Source: Brevibacterium sp. p3-SID960 (GTDB taxonomy: Bacteria > Actinomycetota > Actinomycetes > Actinomycetales > Brevibacteriaceae). Taken from it: a stretch of 15,279 nt of DNA. Below are positions 6,659 to 14,366 of this stretch, in pieces. Location: contig NZ_JALXKS010000053.1 in the NCBI RefSeq assembly GCF_025144725.1, forward strand, positions 1 to 15,279, given 5' to 3'. Each line of letters opens with the position of its first letter. Within the stretch, counting starts at the first letter, position 1. The notes under the pieces were generated by a model, which was not told the origin of the DNA, made no database searches, and worked only from the letters and a program-made list of their open reading frames with translations. The position numbers were made by a program, and so were the translations under genes.

Positions 6659-6696
6659 GTGAGACGGGTGTGAAGCGCAGATGAGAGCTCTCTCAT
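6659..6696 (-). promoter_or_regulatory. Composite response-regulator operator, copy 2
   Basis: Read on the minus strand: ATGAGAG-AG-CTCTCAT (6696-6681), then CTTCAC (6675-6670) and TCTCAC (6664-6659), with half-sites in exact 11-nt steps. The central dyad extends to a perfect 11-bp-arm palindrome across 6677-6700. The last half-site ends 22 nt before the ATG of the secreted acidic protein. CAGACT (6643-6648) sits 10 nt after it and 6 nt before the ATG, a candidate -10 for a leaderless message with no -35. That layout would suit activation by a regulator bound over the -35 region. It lies just downstream of the response-regulator gene. Confidence 0.72.
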
Positions 6697-6725
6697 CTGC
6701 ACGATGACGTTTCACCACTGCCGGA

Positions 6726-7415
6726 TCAGGCAGCCGGGTCGACGAGCTTGTAGCCGATGCCCCGGACGGTGACGAAGCGCTCGGCACCGAGCTTCTTGCG
6801 CAGGTAGCGCAGATAGACGTCAACGACATTCGAGGCGCCGTCATAGTCGTAGCCCCACACATGGGTGAGCAGCTGTTCGCGGGAGAGCACCTGGTTCGGG
6901 TGCTCCAGGAACATCACCGCCAGCGCGAATTCGCGGCTTGAGAGCTCCAGCTCGGTGCGCTCGTCCCCGCTGCCGCAGGTCGCGATGCGGGTGCGCAGGT
7001 CGAGTGCGAAGTCACCCAGCGTGAGGGTGTCGCTGGATTCGGGGGCCGGTTCGCTGTGGCGTTCACGGGCGCGCAGCCTGATCCGGGCCAGCAGCTCTTC
7101 GAACCGGAACGGTTTGGTCAGATAGTCATCAGCCCCGCCTTCCAGCCCGTGCAGCGTGTCGTCGAGGGAGTCGCGTGCGGTCACGACGACGATCGGGATG
7201 TCGTGGCCCATCGACCGCAGGGTGCGCAGCACCGTGAAACCGTCCATGCGCGGCAGCCCGACATCGAGGACGAGCAGGTCGAACTCCCCGCTGGTCGCAT
7301 AGTCGAGGGCGGCGATGCCGTCTTCGACAACGGTCGGGGAATAGCCGTTGGCCGTCAGGCCACGGGCGACGAAGCGTGAGATGCGCGGCTCGTCTTCGGC
7401 GATGAGGATCCTCAT
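6726..7415 (-). CDS. OmpR-family response regulator (MprA-like)
   Basis: The 229-residue DNA-binding regulator has a receiver domain (1-115) with the acidic pocket E7-D8, phospho-acceptor D51 in L-V-L-D-V-G-L-P, T79 and K101. A winged-helix domain follows (about 130-229), with L-S-S-R-E-F-A-L, the recognition-region Y-L-R-Y-L-R-K-K-L and the C-terminal R-G-I-G-Y-K-L hairpin. Closest in style to MprA-like regulators of actinobacteria, which respond to envelope stress; that specificity is inferred. The start codon overlaps the kinase stop as ATGA, so the two are translationally coupled. Members of this family bind as tandem dimers to direct repeats about 11 bp apart, exactly the pattern at 6659-6696 and 2992-3029. 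Confidence 0.93.
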   Translation of the reverse strand: MRILIAEDEPRISRFVARGLTANGYSPTVVEDGIAALDYATSGEFDLLVLDVGLPRMDGFTVLRTLRSMGHDIPIVVVTARDSLDDTLHGLEGGADDYLTKPFRFEELLARIRLRARERHSEPAPESSDTLTLGDFALDLRTRIATCGSGDERTELELSSREFALAVMFLEHPNQVLSREQLLTHVWGYDYDGASNVVDVYLRYLRKKLGAERFVTVRGIGYKLVDPAA

Positions 7416-8911
7416 AGGGTGTCTCCGGACTCAGTGGCAGGGGTGGACGGGGCATCAGCGCGGGCTTCTGCGGCCGCTGGATCCTCCGGCCGCTGCGCGA
7501 TGATCGGGATGACGATGGTGAAGGTCGAGCCGATCCCAGGCTGCGAGCGCACGGAGACATCGCCGCCGTGGCCGACGGCGATCGCCCGCACGATCGACAG
7601 GCCCAGCCCCGAGCCGGCCTTCCCGGCTGCCGAGGCGGCGCGGTTGAAGCGCTCGAAGATGCGCGGCTGATCCTCGGCGGCGATGCCGATGCCCTCATCG
7701 GCGATGCTGATGCAGATGTGCTCGCTGTGCTCGCGCAGCCGCAGCGTCACCGTCGTGCCGTCCTCGGAGTAGCGCACAGCATTGGCCGCCATCTGCACGA
7801 TCGCCTGCATGAGGCGGTTCTCATCTGAGAGCGTCGTGATGCTGACGTCCGAGTCGAGCTGCCAGTTGCGTTCGCCGAGGTGTTCGATCCGTGCGAGGGC
7901 CTTGCCGCCGAACGCACCGAAATCGACCGGTGCCAGGGTGACGAAGTCCGGGCGCGAGGAGTGCGCCAGGGTGGACAGGTCGCCGACGAGCCCATTCATC
8001 CGGTCGAGTTCGTCCAGGGCGATCGCGTTGCCCTCCCGCACATCCTCGGGATCGTTCGGGTCGGTGGTCTCCAGGGTGCCGCGGATGATCGTCAGCGGGG
8101 TGCGCAGCTCGTGGGAGACATCGGACATGAACCGCTTCTGCTCGGTGAAGCCCTCATCGATGCGGTCGAGCATCCGGTTGAAGTTGTCCGCCAGGGAGCG
8201 CACATCGTCACGAGTGTGCGGCACCGGCACACGGCGGCCGAGGTCGTAGACGGTGATCTGCTCGGTGGCCTCGCGCAGGTCCGCCAGCGGCCGCATCAGC
8301 CGCCCGCTCACGAGGTATCCGACCAGCGCGGCCCCGACGAGCATCGCCACCGACACACCGGCGTAGGTCGTGGCCGCCCGCCAGATCTGGTGCTGCTGCG
8401 TGGTGATCTCATTGCCGACGACGTAGATGCCCTCGTTGTCATCACCGGCGATCGTGACAGAGGCGATGACCGCCCGCACCGGCTTGTCACCGACTTTCAG
8501 GGTGGTGAAGATCGTGCGACCCGGCCGGAACCTGTCCTCGATCTGGCGCAGCACGCCCGGATCGGACATGTCGAAGTCCTGCTCGACCGGCCGGAAGCGG
8601 GGTTTGCCGTTGACGATCGCCAACACGCTCTCATGCCGGCTCGGCACCTCCGATACGGTGGCCGCGCGCAGCAGATCCTCCAGCGTGTCGACGCCGCCCA
8701 GGTCGGCCTGACGCCGTTCGGCCGTCTGCTTGAGCTCCTCGACCTCCTGCAGCAGCTCCTGGTCGATGCGGTCTTCGAGGACGGAGAACTGGATCGCATA
8801 CGTCACGCTGCCGGCGATGACGAGACCGGCGGTCATGAACATGAGCATCGAGGTGAGCACGCGGATGCGCACGCTGCGCACCGGCTTCGTCGGCCGGATC
8901 CCCTCTGCCAT
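7412..8911 (-). CDS. Membrane sensor histidine kinase (MprB-like)
   Basis: The 499-residue kinase has a first membrane segment at about 18-42, an extracytoplasmic sensor region of about 135 residues (44-178), a second membrane segment at about 180-201, a HAMP linker (about 202-257) and a dimerisation/phospho-acceptor helix with S-D-V-S-H-E-L-R-T-P-L (H267). The ATP-binding domain has its N-box at Q-M-A-A-N-A-V-R-Y-S (N377), G1 at D-E-G-I-G (405-409), an F-box near 419-422 and G2 at G-S-G-L-G-L-S (433-439). All catalytic elements are present. The C-terminus ends in an Ala/Glu-rich tail. The sensor region begins with a charged, possibly coiled-coil stretch (48-72); I recognise no ligand-binding fold. 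It phosphorylates the coupled regulator. Only 47 nt separate it from the dehydrogenase gene upstream, so it may also be read from the metabolic promoter. Confidence 0.93.
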   Translation of the reverse strand: MAEGIRPTKPVRSVRIRVLTSMLMFMTAGLVIAGSVTYAIQFSVLEDRIDQELLQEVEELKQTAERRQADLGGVDTLEDLLRAATVSEVPSRHESVLAIVNGKPRFRPVEQDFDMSDPGVLRQIEDRFRPGRTIFTTLKVGDKPVRAVIASVTIAGDDNEGIYVVGNEITTQQHQIWRAATTYAGVSVAMLVGAALVGYLVSGRLMRPLADLREATEQITVYDLGRRVPVPHTRDDVRSLADNFNRMLDRIDEGFTEQKRFMSDVSHELRTPLTIIRGTLETTDPNDPEDVREGNAIALDELDRMNGLVGDLSTLAHSSRPDFVTLAPVDFGAFGGKALARIEHLGERNWQLDSDVSITTLSDENRLMQAIVQMAANAVRYSEDGTTVTLRLREHSEHICISIADEGIGIAAEDQPRIFERFNRAASAAGKAGSGLGLSIVRAIAVGHGGDVSVRSQPGIGSTFTIVIPIIAQRPEDPAAAEARADAPSTPATESGDTL

Positions 8912-8958
8912 CGCCCCTGCCCCGCGGACGGTTCCGCTCGCCTCTGTCCGGGCCCGCC

Positions 8959-9885
8959 TCAGCTCCGGGAGCCCTCAGCGTCCTGCGGGACGCCGGGTGC
9001 CTGCGGATCGATGTTGCGGATGATGAGCGAGCAGTCCATATCGGCGTAGCCGTCATCCATGAGCTTCTGCAGGTTCTCGAACGCCGCCTTCGCCCCCGGC
9101 AGCGTGACGCCGACATCGGCGGCCGCCGTCTGTGCCAGGCCTGCGTCCTTGTGGGCGAGCGCGGCGGAGAAGGTCGCCTCGAAGCCGTTGTTGGACGCGG
9201 CGGTCTCGACGATGCCGGGCACCGGGTACCAGGTGCGCAGCGGCCACGAGTCCCCGGAGGAGACACTGGCGACGTTCCAGAACGTCTGCGCGTCGAGGCC
9301 GAGCTTGTCGGCGAGCACCGCACCTTCGGCTGCGCCCTGCAGGCTGACGGTGAGCATCATGTTGTTGACGATCTTCGCCGCCTGCCCGTTGCCGGGCCCA
9401 CCGCAGTCGAAGATGTTGCCGGCCATCGGCTCGACGAGCTCTTTCGCCCGGGCGGTGTCGGCTGGGTCGCCGCCGAGCATGAAGGTCAGTGTCGCCGCCG
9501 CGGCACCGGAGATGCCGCCGGAGACCGGGGCGTCGACGAAAGCGAAGCCGGCCTGCTGGGCCGTCTCGTGGATCTCCCGGGCCGAGGCGACGTCGATCGT
9601 CGAGGAGTCGACGAGCAGTGCGGTGGGTTCGGCGAACTCGAGCACGCCGCCGGCTCCGCAGAACACCTCCTTCGAGATCGTCCCGTTGGGCAGCATGCCG
9701 AACACGGCATCGGCACCGGCCACCGCCTCGGCGATGGTGGTGCAGGCGGTCACACCGTTGGCTTCGGCCGCACTGCGGGCACTTTCGCTCAGGTCGTATC
9801 CGCGCACGCTGTGCCCGGCTGTGATGAGGTTCTTCGTCATCGGCAGGCCCATATTGCCCAGGCCGATCCATCCAATCGTCGCCAT
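8959..9885 (-). CDS. mmsB: 3-hydroxyisobutyrate dehydrogenase (beta-hydroxyacid dehydrogenase family)
   Basis: The 308-residue NAD(P)-dependent enzyme of valine catabolism oxidises 3-hydroxyisobutyrate to methylmalonate semialdehyde. The N-terminal Rossmann fold shows G-L-G-N-M-G (8-13). The substrate-binding motif is D-A-P-V-S-G-G (118-124) and the catalytic lysine is K171 in G-Q-A-A-K-I-V-N-N-M-M, with N175 nearby. The C-terminal all-helical domain includes an A-H-K-D-A-G-L-A motif. Length is normal for the family. The ribosome-binding site AAGGAG lies 6 nt before the ATG. The gene follows the hydroxybutyrate dehydrogenase with a 44-nt gap. Related enzymes use other small beta-hydroxyacids (tartronate, glycerate), so substrate is likely but not certain. 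Confidence 0.88.
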   Translation of the reverse strand: MATIGWIGLGNMGLPMTKNLITAGHSVRGYDLSESARSAAEANGVTACTTIAEAVAGADAVFGMLPNGTISKEVFCGAGGVLEFAEPTALLVDSSTIDVASAREIHETAQQAGFAFVDAPVSGGISGAAAATLTFMLGGDPADTARAKELVEPMAGNIFDCGGPGNGQAAKIVNNMMLTVSLQGAAEGAVLADKLGLDAQTFWNVASVSSGDSWPLRTWYPVPGIVETAASNNGFEATFSAALAHKDAGLAQTAAADVGVTLPGAKAAFENLQKLMDDGYADMDCSLIIRNIDPQAPGVPQDAEGSRS

Positions 9886-9929
9886 GAGGTCTCCTTCTTC
9901 TCGTGTCGTCTCAGGTGCGGACGTGCAGG

Positions 9930-10703
9930 TCAGGCCGCGGACCAGCCGCCGTCGACGGAGTGCGCGGCTCCGGTGATCGCCTTGCCGCCCTCGCCTGCGA
10001 GCAGCGCGGCGATCGCGGCGACGTCCTCGGGCTGGGCGAGGTGCGGCAGCGCCGAGTGGGCGAGGAACACCTCGTCGAGGACGGCATCCTCGGAGATCCC
10101 GCGCGAGGCGGCCTGATCGGCGATCTGCTGTTCGACCAGCGGGGTCATGACATAGCCGGGATTGATCGCATTGCAGGTCACCCCGTGTCTGCCGGCCTCC
10201 AGCGCGGTCGCCTTCGTCAGGCCCATGAGGCCGTGCTTGGCTGCGACATAGGCGCTCTTGAATGCGGAGGCGCGCAGCCCGTGGACAGACGAGATGTTGA
10301 TGATGCGGCCCCAGCCGCGCTCATACATTCCCGGCAGCACGGCTTTCGTCAGCACGAAGGGCGATTCGAGCATGAGCTTCTGGATGAGCTGCCATTCGGA
10401 GAGCGGGAACTCCTCGATCGGGTGGATGCGCTGGATGCCGGCGTTGTTGACGAGGATGTCGGTGTCGATCGGCTGTCCGTCGAGCGCCTGCGTATCGGAC
10501 AGGTCGACGACCCAGGCCTTCCCGCCGATCTCCGCGGCAACGGACTCGGCGGCTTCGGCTGAGACGTCGGCGACGGTCACCTCGGCGCCCATCTGGGCGA
10601 ACCGGGCGGCGATCGCCCTGCCGAGGCCCGAGCCGCCGCCGGTGACGAGCGCGCGGCGACCGGAGAGTTCCTGCTGAGGGTTCTGCTTCGGATCGTGTTC
10701 CAT
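9930..10703 (-). CDS. bdhA: 3-hydroxybutyrate dehydrogenase (short-chain dehydrogenase)
   Basis: The 257-residue classical SDR interconverts D-3-hydroxybutyrate and acetoacetate with NAD. The cofactor motif is T-G-G-G-S-G-L-G (21-28), N-N-A-G is at 86-89, and the catalytic residues are S139, Y152 and K156. Residues known to grip the substrate carboxylate in Pseudomonas fragi HBDH (Gln94, His144, Lys152, Gln196) all have counterparts at an offset of three: Q91, H141, K149, Q193. That supports the specific call over a generic SDR. The tetrad asparagine of classical SDRs aligns with M111. The gene starts 9 nt after the end of the transporter gene, so they share a transcript. Confidence 0.88.
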   Translation of the reverse strand: MEHDPKQNPQQELSGRRALVTGGGSGLGRAIAARFAQMGAEVTVADVSAEAAESVAAEIGGKAWVVDLSDTQALDGQPIDTDILVNNAGIQRIHPIEEFPLSEWQLIQKLMLESPFVLTKAVLPGMYERGWGRIINISSVHGLRASAFKSAYVAAKHGLMGLTKATALEAGRHGVTCNAINPGYVMTPLVEQQIADQAASRGISEDAVLDEVFLAHSALPHLAQPEDVAAIAALLAGEGGKAITGAAHSVDGGWSAA

Positions 10704-10712
10704 GCGCTCAGC

Positions 10713-12095
10713 CTACTTCCGGCCGGCCGCGCCGGCACGGGCGGCCCGCTCTGTGGCACGACGCTCGTTGTCGATCCGGTCGATCTCCGCCAGGTCCATG
10801 CCGTTGGTCTCACGGGTGAAGAACCAGGCGATGAGGCTGATGCCGGCTCCGATGGCGAGGTAGATCGAGATCGGGATGCTGGAGTCGAAGGCGCGCAGCA
10901 GGGCGGTGGCGATGATCGGGGCGAAGGAGCCGGCGACGATCGCGGTCACCTGATAGCCCAGCGACACACCCGAGTAGCGCATGCGGGTGGGGAACATCTC
11001 GGCCATGAGCGCCGGTTGGCCGGCGTACATGAAGCCGTGGAAGATGAGCCCGACGACGATCGCGATGAAGATCGGCAGCCCCTCTCCGGTGTCGAACATC
11101 GGGAACGCGAAGAAGCCCCAGGTGGCGGTGGCCAGGATGCCGAGCAGATACGGGATCTTGCGGCCGAGGATGTCGCACAGCCGGCCGATCATCGGCACGA
11201 TGATCGCGTGGATGACGTGGGCGCCGAGCAGCAGTCCGAGGATCTCGCCGCGTTCGATGCCGACCTGCTGGCTGAGGTAGGTGATCGAGAAGGTCACGAC
11301 GACGTAGTACATGACGTTCTCGATGAAGCGCAGGCCCATGGCGGTGAAGACGCCGCGCGGGTAGCGCTTGAAGACCTCGATGACGCCGTAGCCGGCGTCC
11401 TCTTCGTGGACCTCCTGCTGGGCCTCTTCGAAGATCGGGGCGTCGGAGACGCGGGTGCGGATGTAGTAGCCGATGAAGACGATGACGGCCGACAGCCAGA
11501 AGGCCACCCGCCAGCCCCACGAGATGAAGGCCTCATCGCTGAGTGCGGTCGAGAGGGCGAAGAGCACCGCAGTGGCCAGCAGGTTGCCCAGCGGAACAGC
11601 GGCCTGCGGCCAGGAGGCCCAGAAGCCTCGGGAGTGGTTCGGTGAGTGCTCGGCGACGAGGAGGACGGCTCCGCCCCATTCGCCGCCGACGGCGAATCCC
11701 TGGGCCGCGCGCAGCAGCACGAGGATGATCGGGGCTGCGTAGCCCCACTGGTCGAAGGTCGGCAGGCAGCCCATGAGGAAGGTGGAGACGCCGACGAGGA
11801 TGATGGAGAGCTGCAGCAGCTTCTTGCGCCCGTACTTGTCGCCGAAGTGGCCGAACACGACACCGCCGAGCGGGCGGAAGATGAAGCCGATCGCATACGT
11901 GGCGAACGCGGCGATGATCGCGTCGAGCGGGTTGTCCGAGGCTGGGAACAGGATGACGTTGAAGACCAGGGTGGCGGCTGAGGCGTAAAGGAAGAACTCG
12001 TACCATTCGACGATCGTGCCGGCCATCGAGGCGGCGACGACGCGCTGGAGGTTGCGGCGCACGCTCGGGGTGTCCTGGGGTGGTGCTGCACTCAT
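10713..12095 (-). CDS. MFS transporter of the metabolite:H+ symporter (MHS) family
   Basis: The 460-residue protein has about 12 membrane segments. It carries the early M-A-G-T-I-V-E-W-Y-E-F-F motif (24-35) typical of ProP/ShiA/KgtP-like symporters, and motif A as RPLGGVVFGHFGDKYGRKK (74-92). The second half repeats a related loop (R-L-C-D-I-L-G-R-K). MHS proteins import organic acids, shikimate, betaine or proline with protons. Position directly ahead of 3-hydroxybutyrate and 3-hydroxyisobutyrate dehydrogenases suggests uptake of a short hydroxy-acid; this is inference. The start at 12095 is chosen because AAGGAG lies 7 nt upstream; a longer frame from 12152 lacks a site and gives an unusual Cys/Arg-rich tail. 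Confidence 0.87.
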   Translation of the reverse strand: MSAAPPQDTPSVRRNLQRVVAASMAGTIVEWYEFFLYASAATLVFNVILFPASDNPLDAIIAAFATYAIGFIFRPLGGVVFGHFGDKYGRKKLLQLSIILVGVSTFLMGCLPTFDQWGYAAPIILVLLRAAQGFAVGGEWGGAVLLVAEHSPNHSRGFWASWPQAAVPLGNLLATAVLFALSTALSDEAFISWGWRVAFWLSAVIVFIGYYIRTRVSDAPIFEEAQQEVHEEDAGYGVIEVFKRYPRGVFTAMGLRFIENVMYYVVVTFSITYLSQQVGIERGEILGLLLGAHVIHAIIVPMIGRLCDILGRKIPYLLGILATATWGFFAFPMFDTGEGLPIFIAIVVGLIFHGFMYAGQPALMAEMFPTRMRYSGVSLGYQVTAIVAGSFAPIIATALLRAFDSSIPISIYLAIGAGISLIAWFFTRETNGMDLAEIDRIDNERRATERAARAGAAGRK

Positions 12096-12171
12096 GATGG
12101 TGCTCCTTGCGTGAGGAGGAACGGCGCCACAGCAGCGTGGGCTGTTCGTCACTGCGGTTAAGACTCACCCA

Positions 12172-12200
12172 ATAATGAGATCTGCTTCACATTTGGTCAA
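12172..12200 (-). promoter_or_regulatory. Sigma-70-type promoter of the transporter/dehydrogenase run
   Basis: On the minus strand TTGACC (12200-12195) is followed after exactly 17 nt by CATTAT (12177-12172), giving transcription about 70 nt before the transporter ATG. Two possible operators overlap it. ATGAGA-TCTG-CTTCAC (12175-12190) lies within the spacer and resembles the dyad of the composite operators. The imperfect inverted repeat GGTTAAG-A-CTCACCC (12156-12170, 5 of 7 pairs) lies around the expected start site. The promoter could serve all five genes to the response regulator, since the gaps are only 9, 44 and 47 nt plus one overlap. Confidence 0.65.
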
Positions 12201-12250
12201 GCACCATGTCGACTCCGCGCCGGCCGTGCGAGCGCCCTGGCGCGTCCGAT

Positions 12251-14350
12251 TCAGCTGCGCGGGCCGCGCTGCAGGTTGGCGAGCATCTCGTTGTAGGCCT
12301 TGAGCTCGGCATCGCCGCTGCGGTCCTCGGAGCGGTCGCGGCGCTTGGCCTCGCGGTCGGAGGAGCGCGACCACTGCACGGCGACGATGATCGCCAGGGC
12401 CAGCGTCGGGAACTCGCCGATGCCCCAGGTGATCTCACCGCCGAGCGCCTGGTCCTCCAGTGCCGGGAACCAGCCGTGGCCCATATTGCCGAACCAGTCG
12501 GGTTCGATGAGCGCCTCGGAGGAGATGATCGAGACGCCGAAGAAGGCGTGGAAGGTCATCGTCACCAGCAGCATGAGCAGCCGCATCGGGTAGGGCAGCC
12601 GGTTGACGCCGGGATCGATGCCGATGAGCGACTGGGCGAAGAGGTAGCCGGCGGCCAGGAAGTGGACCATCATGAGCTCGTGGCCGAGGTGGGTCTCCAG
12701 GGCCGGGTACATGATGCCGCTGTAGTAGAAGATCACCATGGAGCCGGCGAAGTTGACCGCTGCGACAATCGGGTGGGCCCAGAACCGCAGGTAGCGGGAG
12801 TGGACTGCCCCGAGGATCCATTCGCGCGGGCCGCGGGAGCCGTCGGTGCGCGGCTTCGTCGCACGCATGAGCAGGGTGATGGGCGCACCGAGGACCATCG
12901 GCAGGGGCACGGCCATGACGAGGAGCATGTGCTGGATCATGTGCCCGGAGAACAGCACCTGGCCGTAGACCATCGGGCCGCCGGAGGTGATGTAGAACAG
13001 CCCGGCCATGCCGATGACCCAGCTGATGGTCCTGCCGGTCGACCAGGTGTCGCCGCGCCGGCGCAGCTCGCGCACGGCCAGCAGGTAGCTGGCGACGAAG
13101 CCGACGGTGATGACCGTCCACAGCGGGTCGACGCGCCATTCGGTGAAGTACGACAGCCAGGTGGGCTCCGGCGGCAGCGGTTCGGAGGTGAGGATCTCCG
13201 CCGGGGTCGGGGCCGGCGGCGGTTCATCGGGGATCGGCGGCTGGGAGCGGGAGAGCACGACGCCCAGCGCCATGACCGCACCGAAGATGAGCGTTTCGAT
13301 GCCGAGCAGCCGCCAGAACTCGCTGCGGGCGGCAGCAGCGCTTTTGAGCCGGTTGGTGACGAAGGTGCGGTGCCAGTAGCCGATGACGCCGAGGATGATG
13401 GTGAGGACGACCTTGCCGATGACGACGAGCCCGTACGGGGTCTGCCAGTCGTCGAGGGTGCGCACGCGCAGCAGCGCGTTGACGAACCCGGAGTAGACCA
13501 TGATCGCGAACGCGATGAGTGCCATCGTCGAGAACCGGGAGACGAGCACGGCCAGGTCATCGCGCTTCGTCAGCAGCGGTGCGAGCACGGCCATGACGAG
13601 GATCCCGCCGAGCCAGGCGACGACGGCGAGCAGGTGCAGGCCGATGCTGTTGACCGCCTGCATATGCCCGTAGGCCTCAGCCGAGTGGCCCATGAGGGCC
13701 AGCGGCACGAGTGAGAGCACGCCGAGGACGGTGATGAGCCCGATGCCCATGAAGGAGCGGGTGGCGAAGACGAGCGTGGAGAGCGTCGCGGCCATGAGCA
13801 CGATCGCCAGGCGCAGCTGCCCGTAGGGGATCTGGGTGATGTAGACGCCGAGCTGCTGGGAGAAGTCGCCTTCGAAGGCCTGCGCGCCGACGGAGTCGAT
13901 GAACGCGAAGATGAGCACCGCGACCGCGGCGACCGTCCAGACGATCGAGGCGATCTGGGCGATGCCGAGCGTGCGCTCCCACAGCGGGTCCAGCGGGATG
14001 TCGCGGCGCGTCTTGCGGTCCTTGTGGCGGATCCGCCCGCCGTGGTCGCGCGGGAAGACGAGGGTGGCCAGGAACAGCGCGGCCAGGGTGGCCGACATCG
14101 AGAGGTTGAAGAGGAACTCGGCGATCGGCAGGCCGAACCGGCCGAGCGGACCGGAGTCATTCAGCAGCAGCGGTGCGGCCGCACCGGTGAAGTCGAGGGC
14201 GAAGGCACCGCAGACGGCGGCGATGAGGATGAAGCCGGGGATTGCGGCCAGTCGCAGCCGGCGGGCTGCAGTGACGTCGGGGCCGGATCCGCGGGCCGGG
14301 CTGGAGCCGGAGTGCGCGCGGCCGGTTGAGGGTGCAGACGTTGATGTCAC
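12251..14350 (-). CDS. CopD-CtaG fusion membrane protein (cytochrome c oxidase copper assembly)
   Basis: The 699-residue polytopic membrane protein joins a CopD-like copper-import domain (about 30-365; G-H-S-A-E-A-Y-G-H-M at 221-230, H239) to a caa3-type CtaG domain (about 400-660). The CtaG part shows S-G-H-M-I-Q-H-M-L-L (H470, H474), A-H-P-I-V, L-G-H-E-L-M-M-V-H-F and M-T-F-H-A-F-F-G-V. The many membrane-embedded His and Met residues suit copper handling. Such fusions are regular in actinobacteria and are linked to copper delivery to cytochrome c oxidase. A Pro-rich linker (371-397) separates the halves and the tail is highly charged (about 665-699). Translation starts at GTG 14350, 16 nt after the amidase gene, with only a weak ribosome-binding site (AGG), so coupling to the upstream gene is likely. 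Confidence 0.88.
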   Translation of the reverse strand: MTSTSAPSTGRAHSGSSPARGSGPDVTAARRLRLAAIPGFILIAAVCGAFALDFTGAAAPLLLNDSGPLGRFGLPIAEFLFNLSMSATLAALFLATLVFPRDHGGRIRHKDRKTRRDIPLDPLWERTLGIAQIASIVWTVAAVAVLIFAFIDSVGAQAFEGDFSQQLGVYITQIPYGQLRLAIVLMAATLSTLVFATRSFMGIGLITVLGVLSLVPLALMGHSAEAYGHMQAVNSIGLHLLAVVAWLGGILVMAVLAPLLTKRDDLAVLVSRFSTMALIAFAIMVYSGFVNALLRVRTLDDWQTPYGLVVIGKVVLTIILGVIGYWHRTFVTNRLKSAAAARSEFWRLLGIETLIFGAVMALGVVLSRSQPPIPDEPPPAPTPAEILTSEPLPPEPTWLSYFTEWRVDPLWTVITVGFVASYLLAVRELRRRGDTWSTGRTISWVIGMAGLFYITSGGPMVYGQVLFSGHMIQHMLLVMAVPLPMVLGAPITLLMRATKPRTDGSRGPREWILGAVHSRYLRFWAHPIVAAVNFAGSMVIFYYSGIMYPALETHLGHELMMVHFLAAGYLFAQSLIGIDPGVNRLPYPMRLLMLLVTMTFHAFFGVSIISSEALIEPDWFGNMGHGWFPALEDQALGGEITWGIGEFPTLALAIIVAVQWSRSSDREAKRRDRSEDRSGDAELKAYNEMLANLQRGPRS

Positions 14351-14366
14351 GTGTGTGCTCAGGCCT

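Noticed and set aside
12232..12243. GCGCC-CT-GGCGC as a terminator of the CopD-CtaG gene
   Set aside because: A five-pair stem with a two-base loop is too tight and has no T-run; no convincing terminator is visible there.
12206..13714. Plus-strand frame of 502 codons antisense to the CopD-CtaG gene
   Set aside because: The translation is rich in Asp, Glu, Gly, Arg and His without fold-like patterning, as expected from the opposite strand of a membrane-protein gene.
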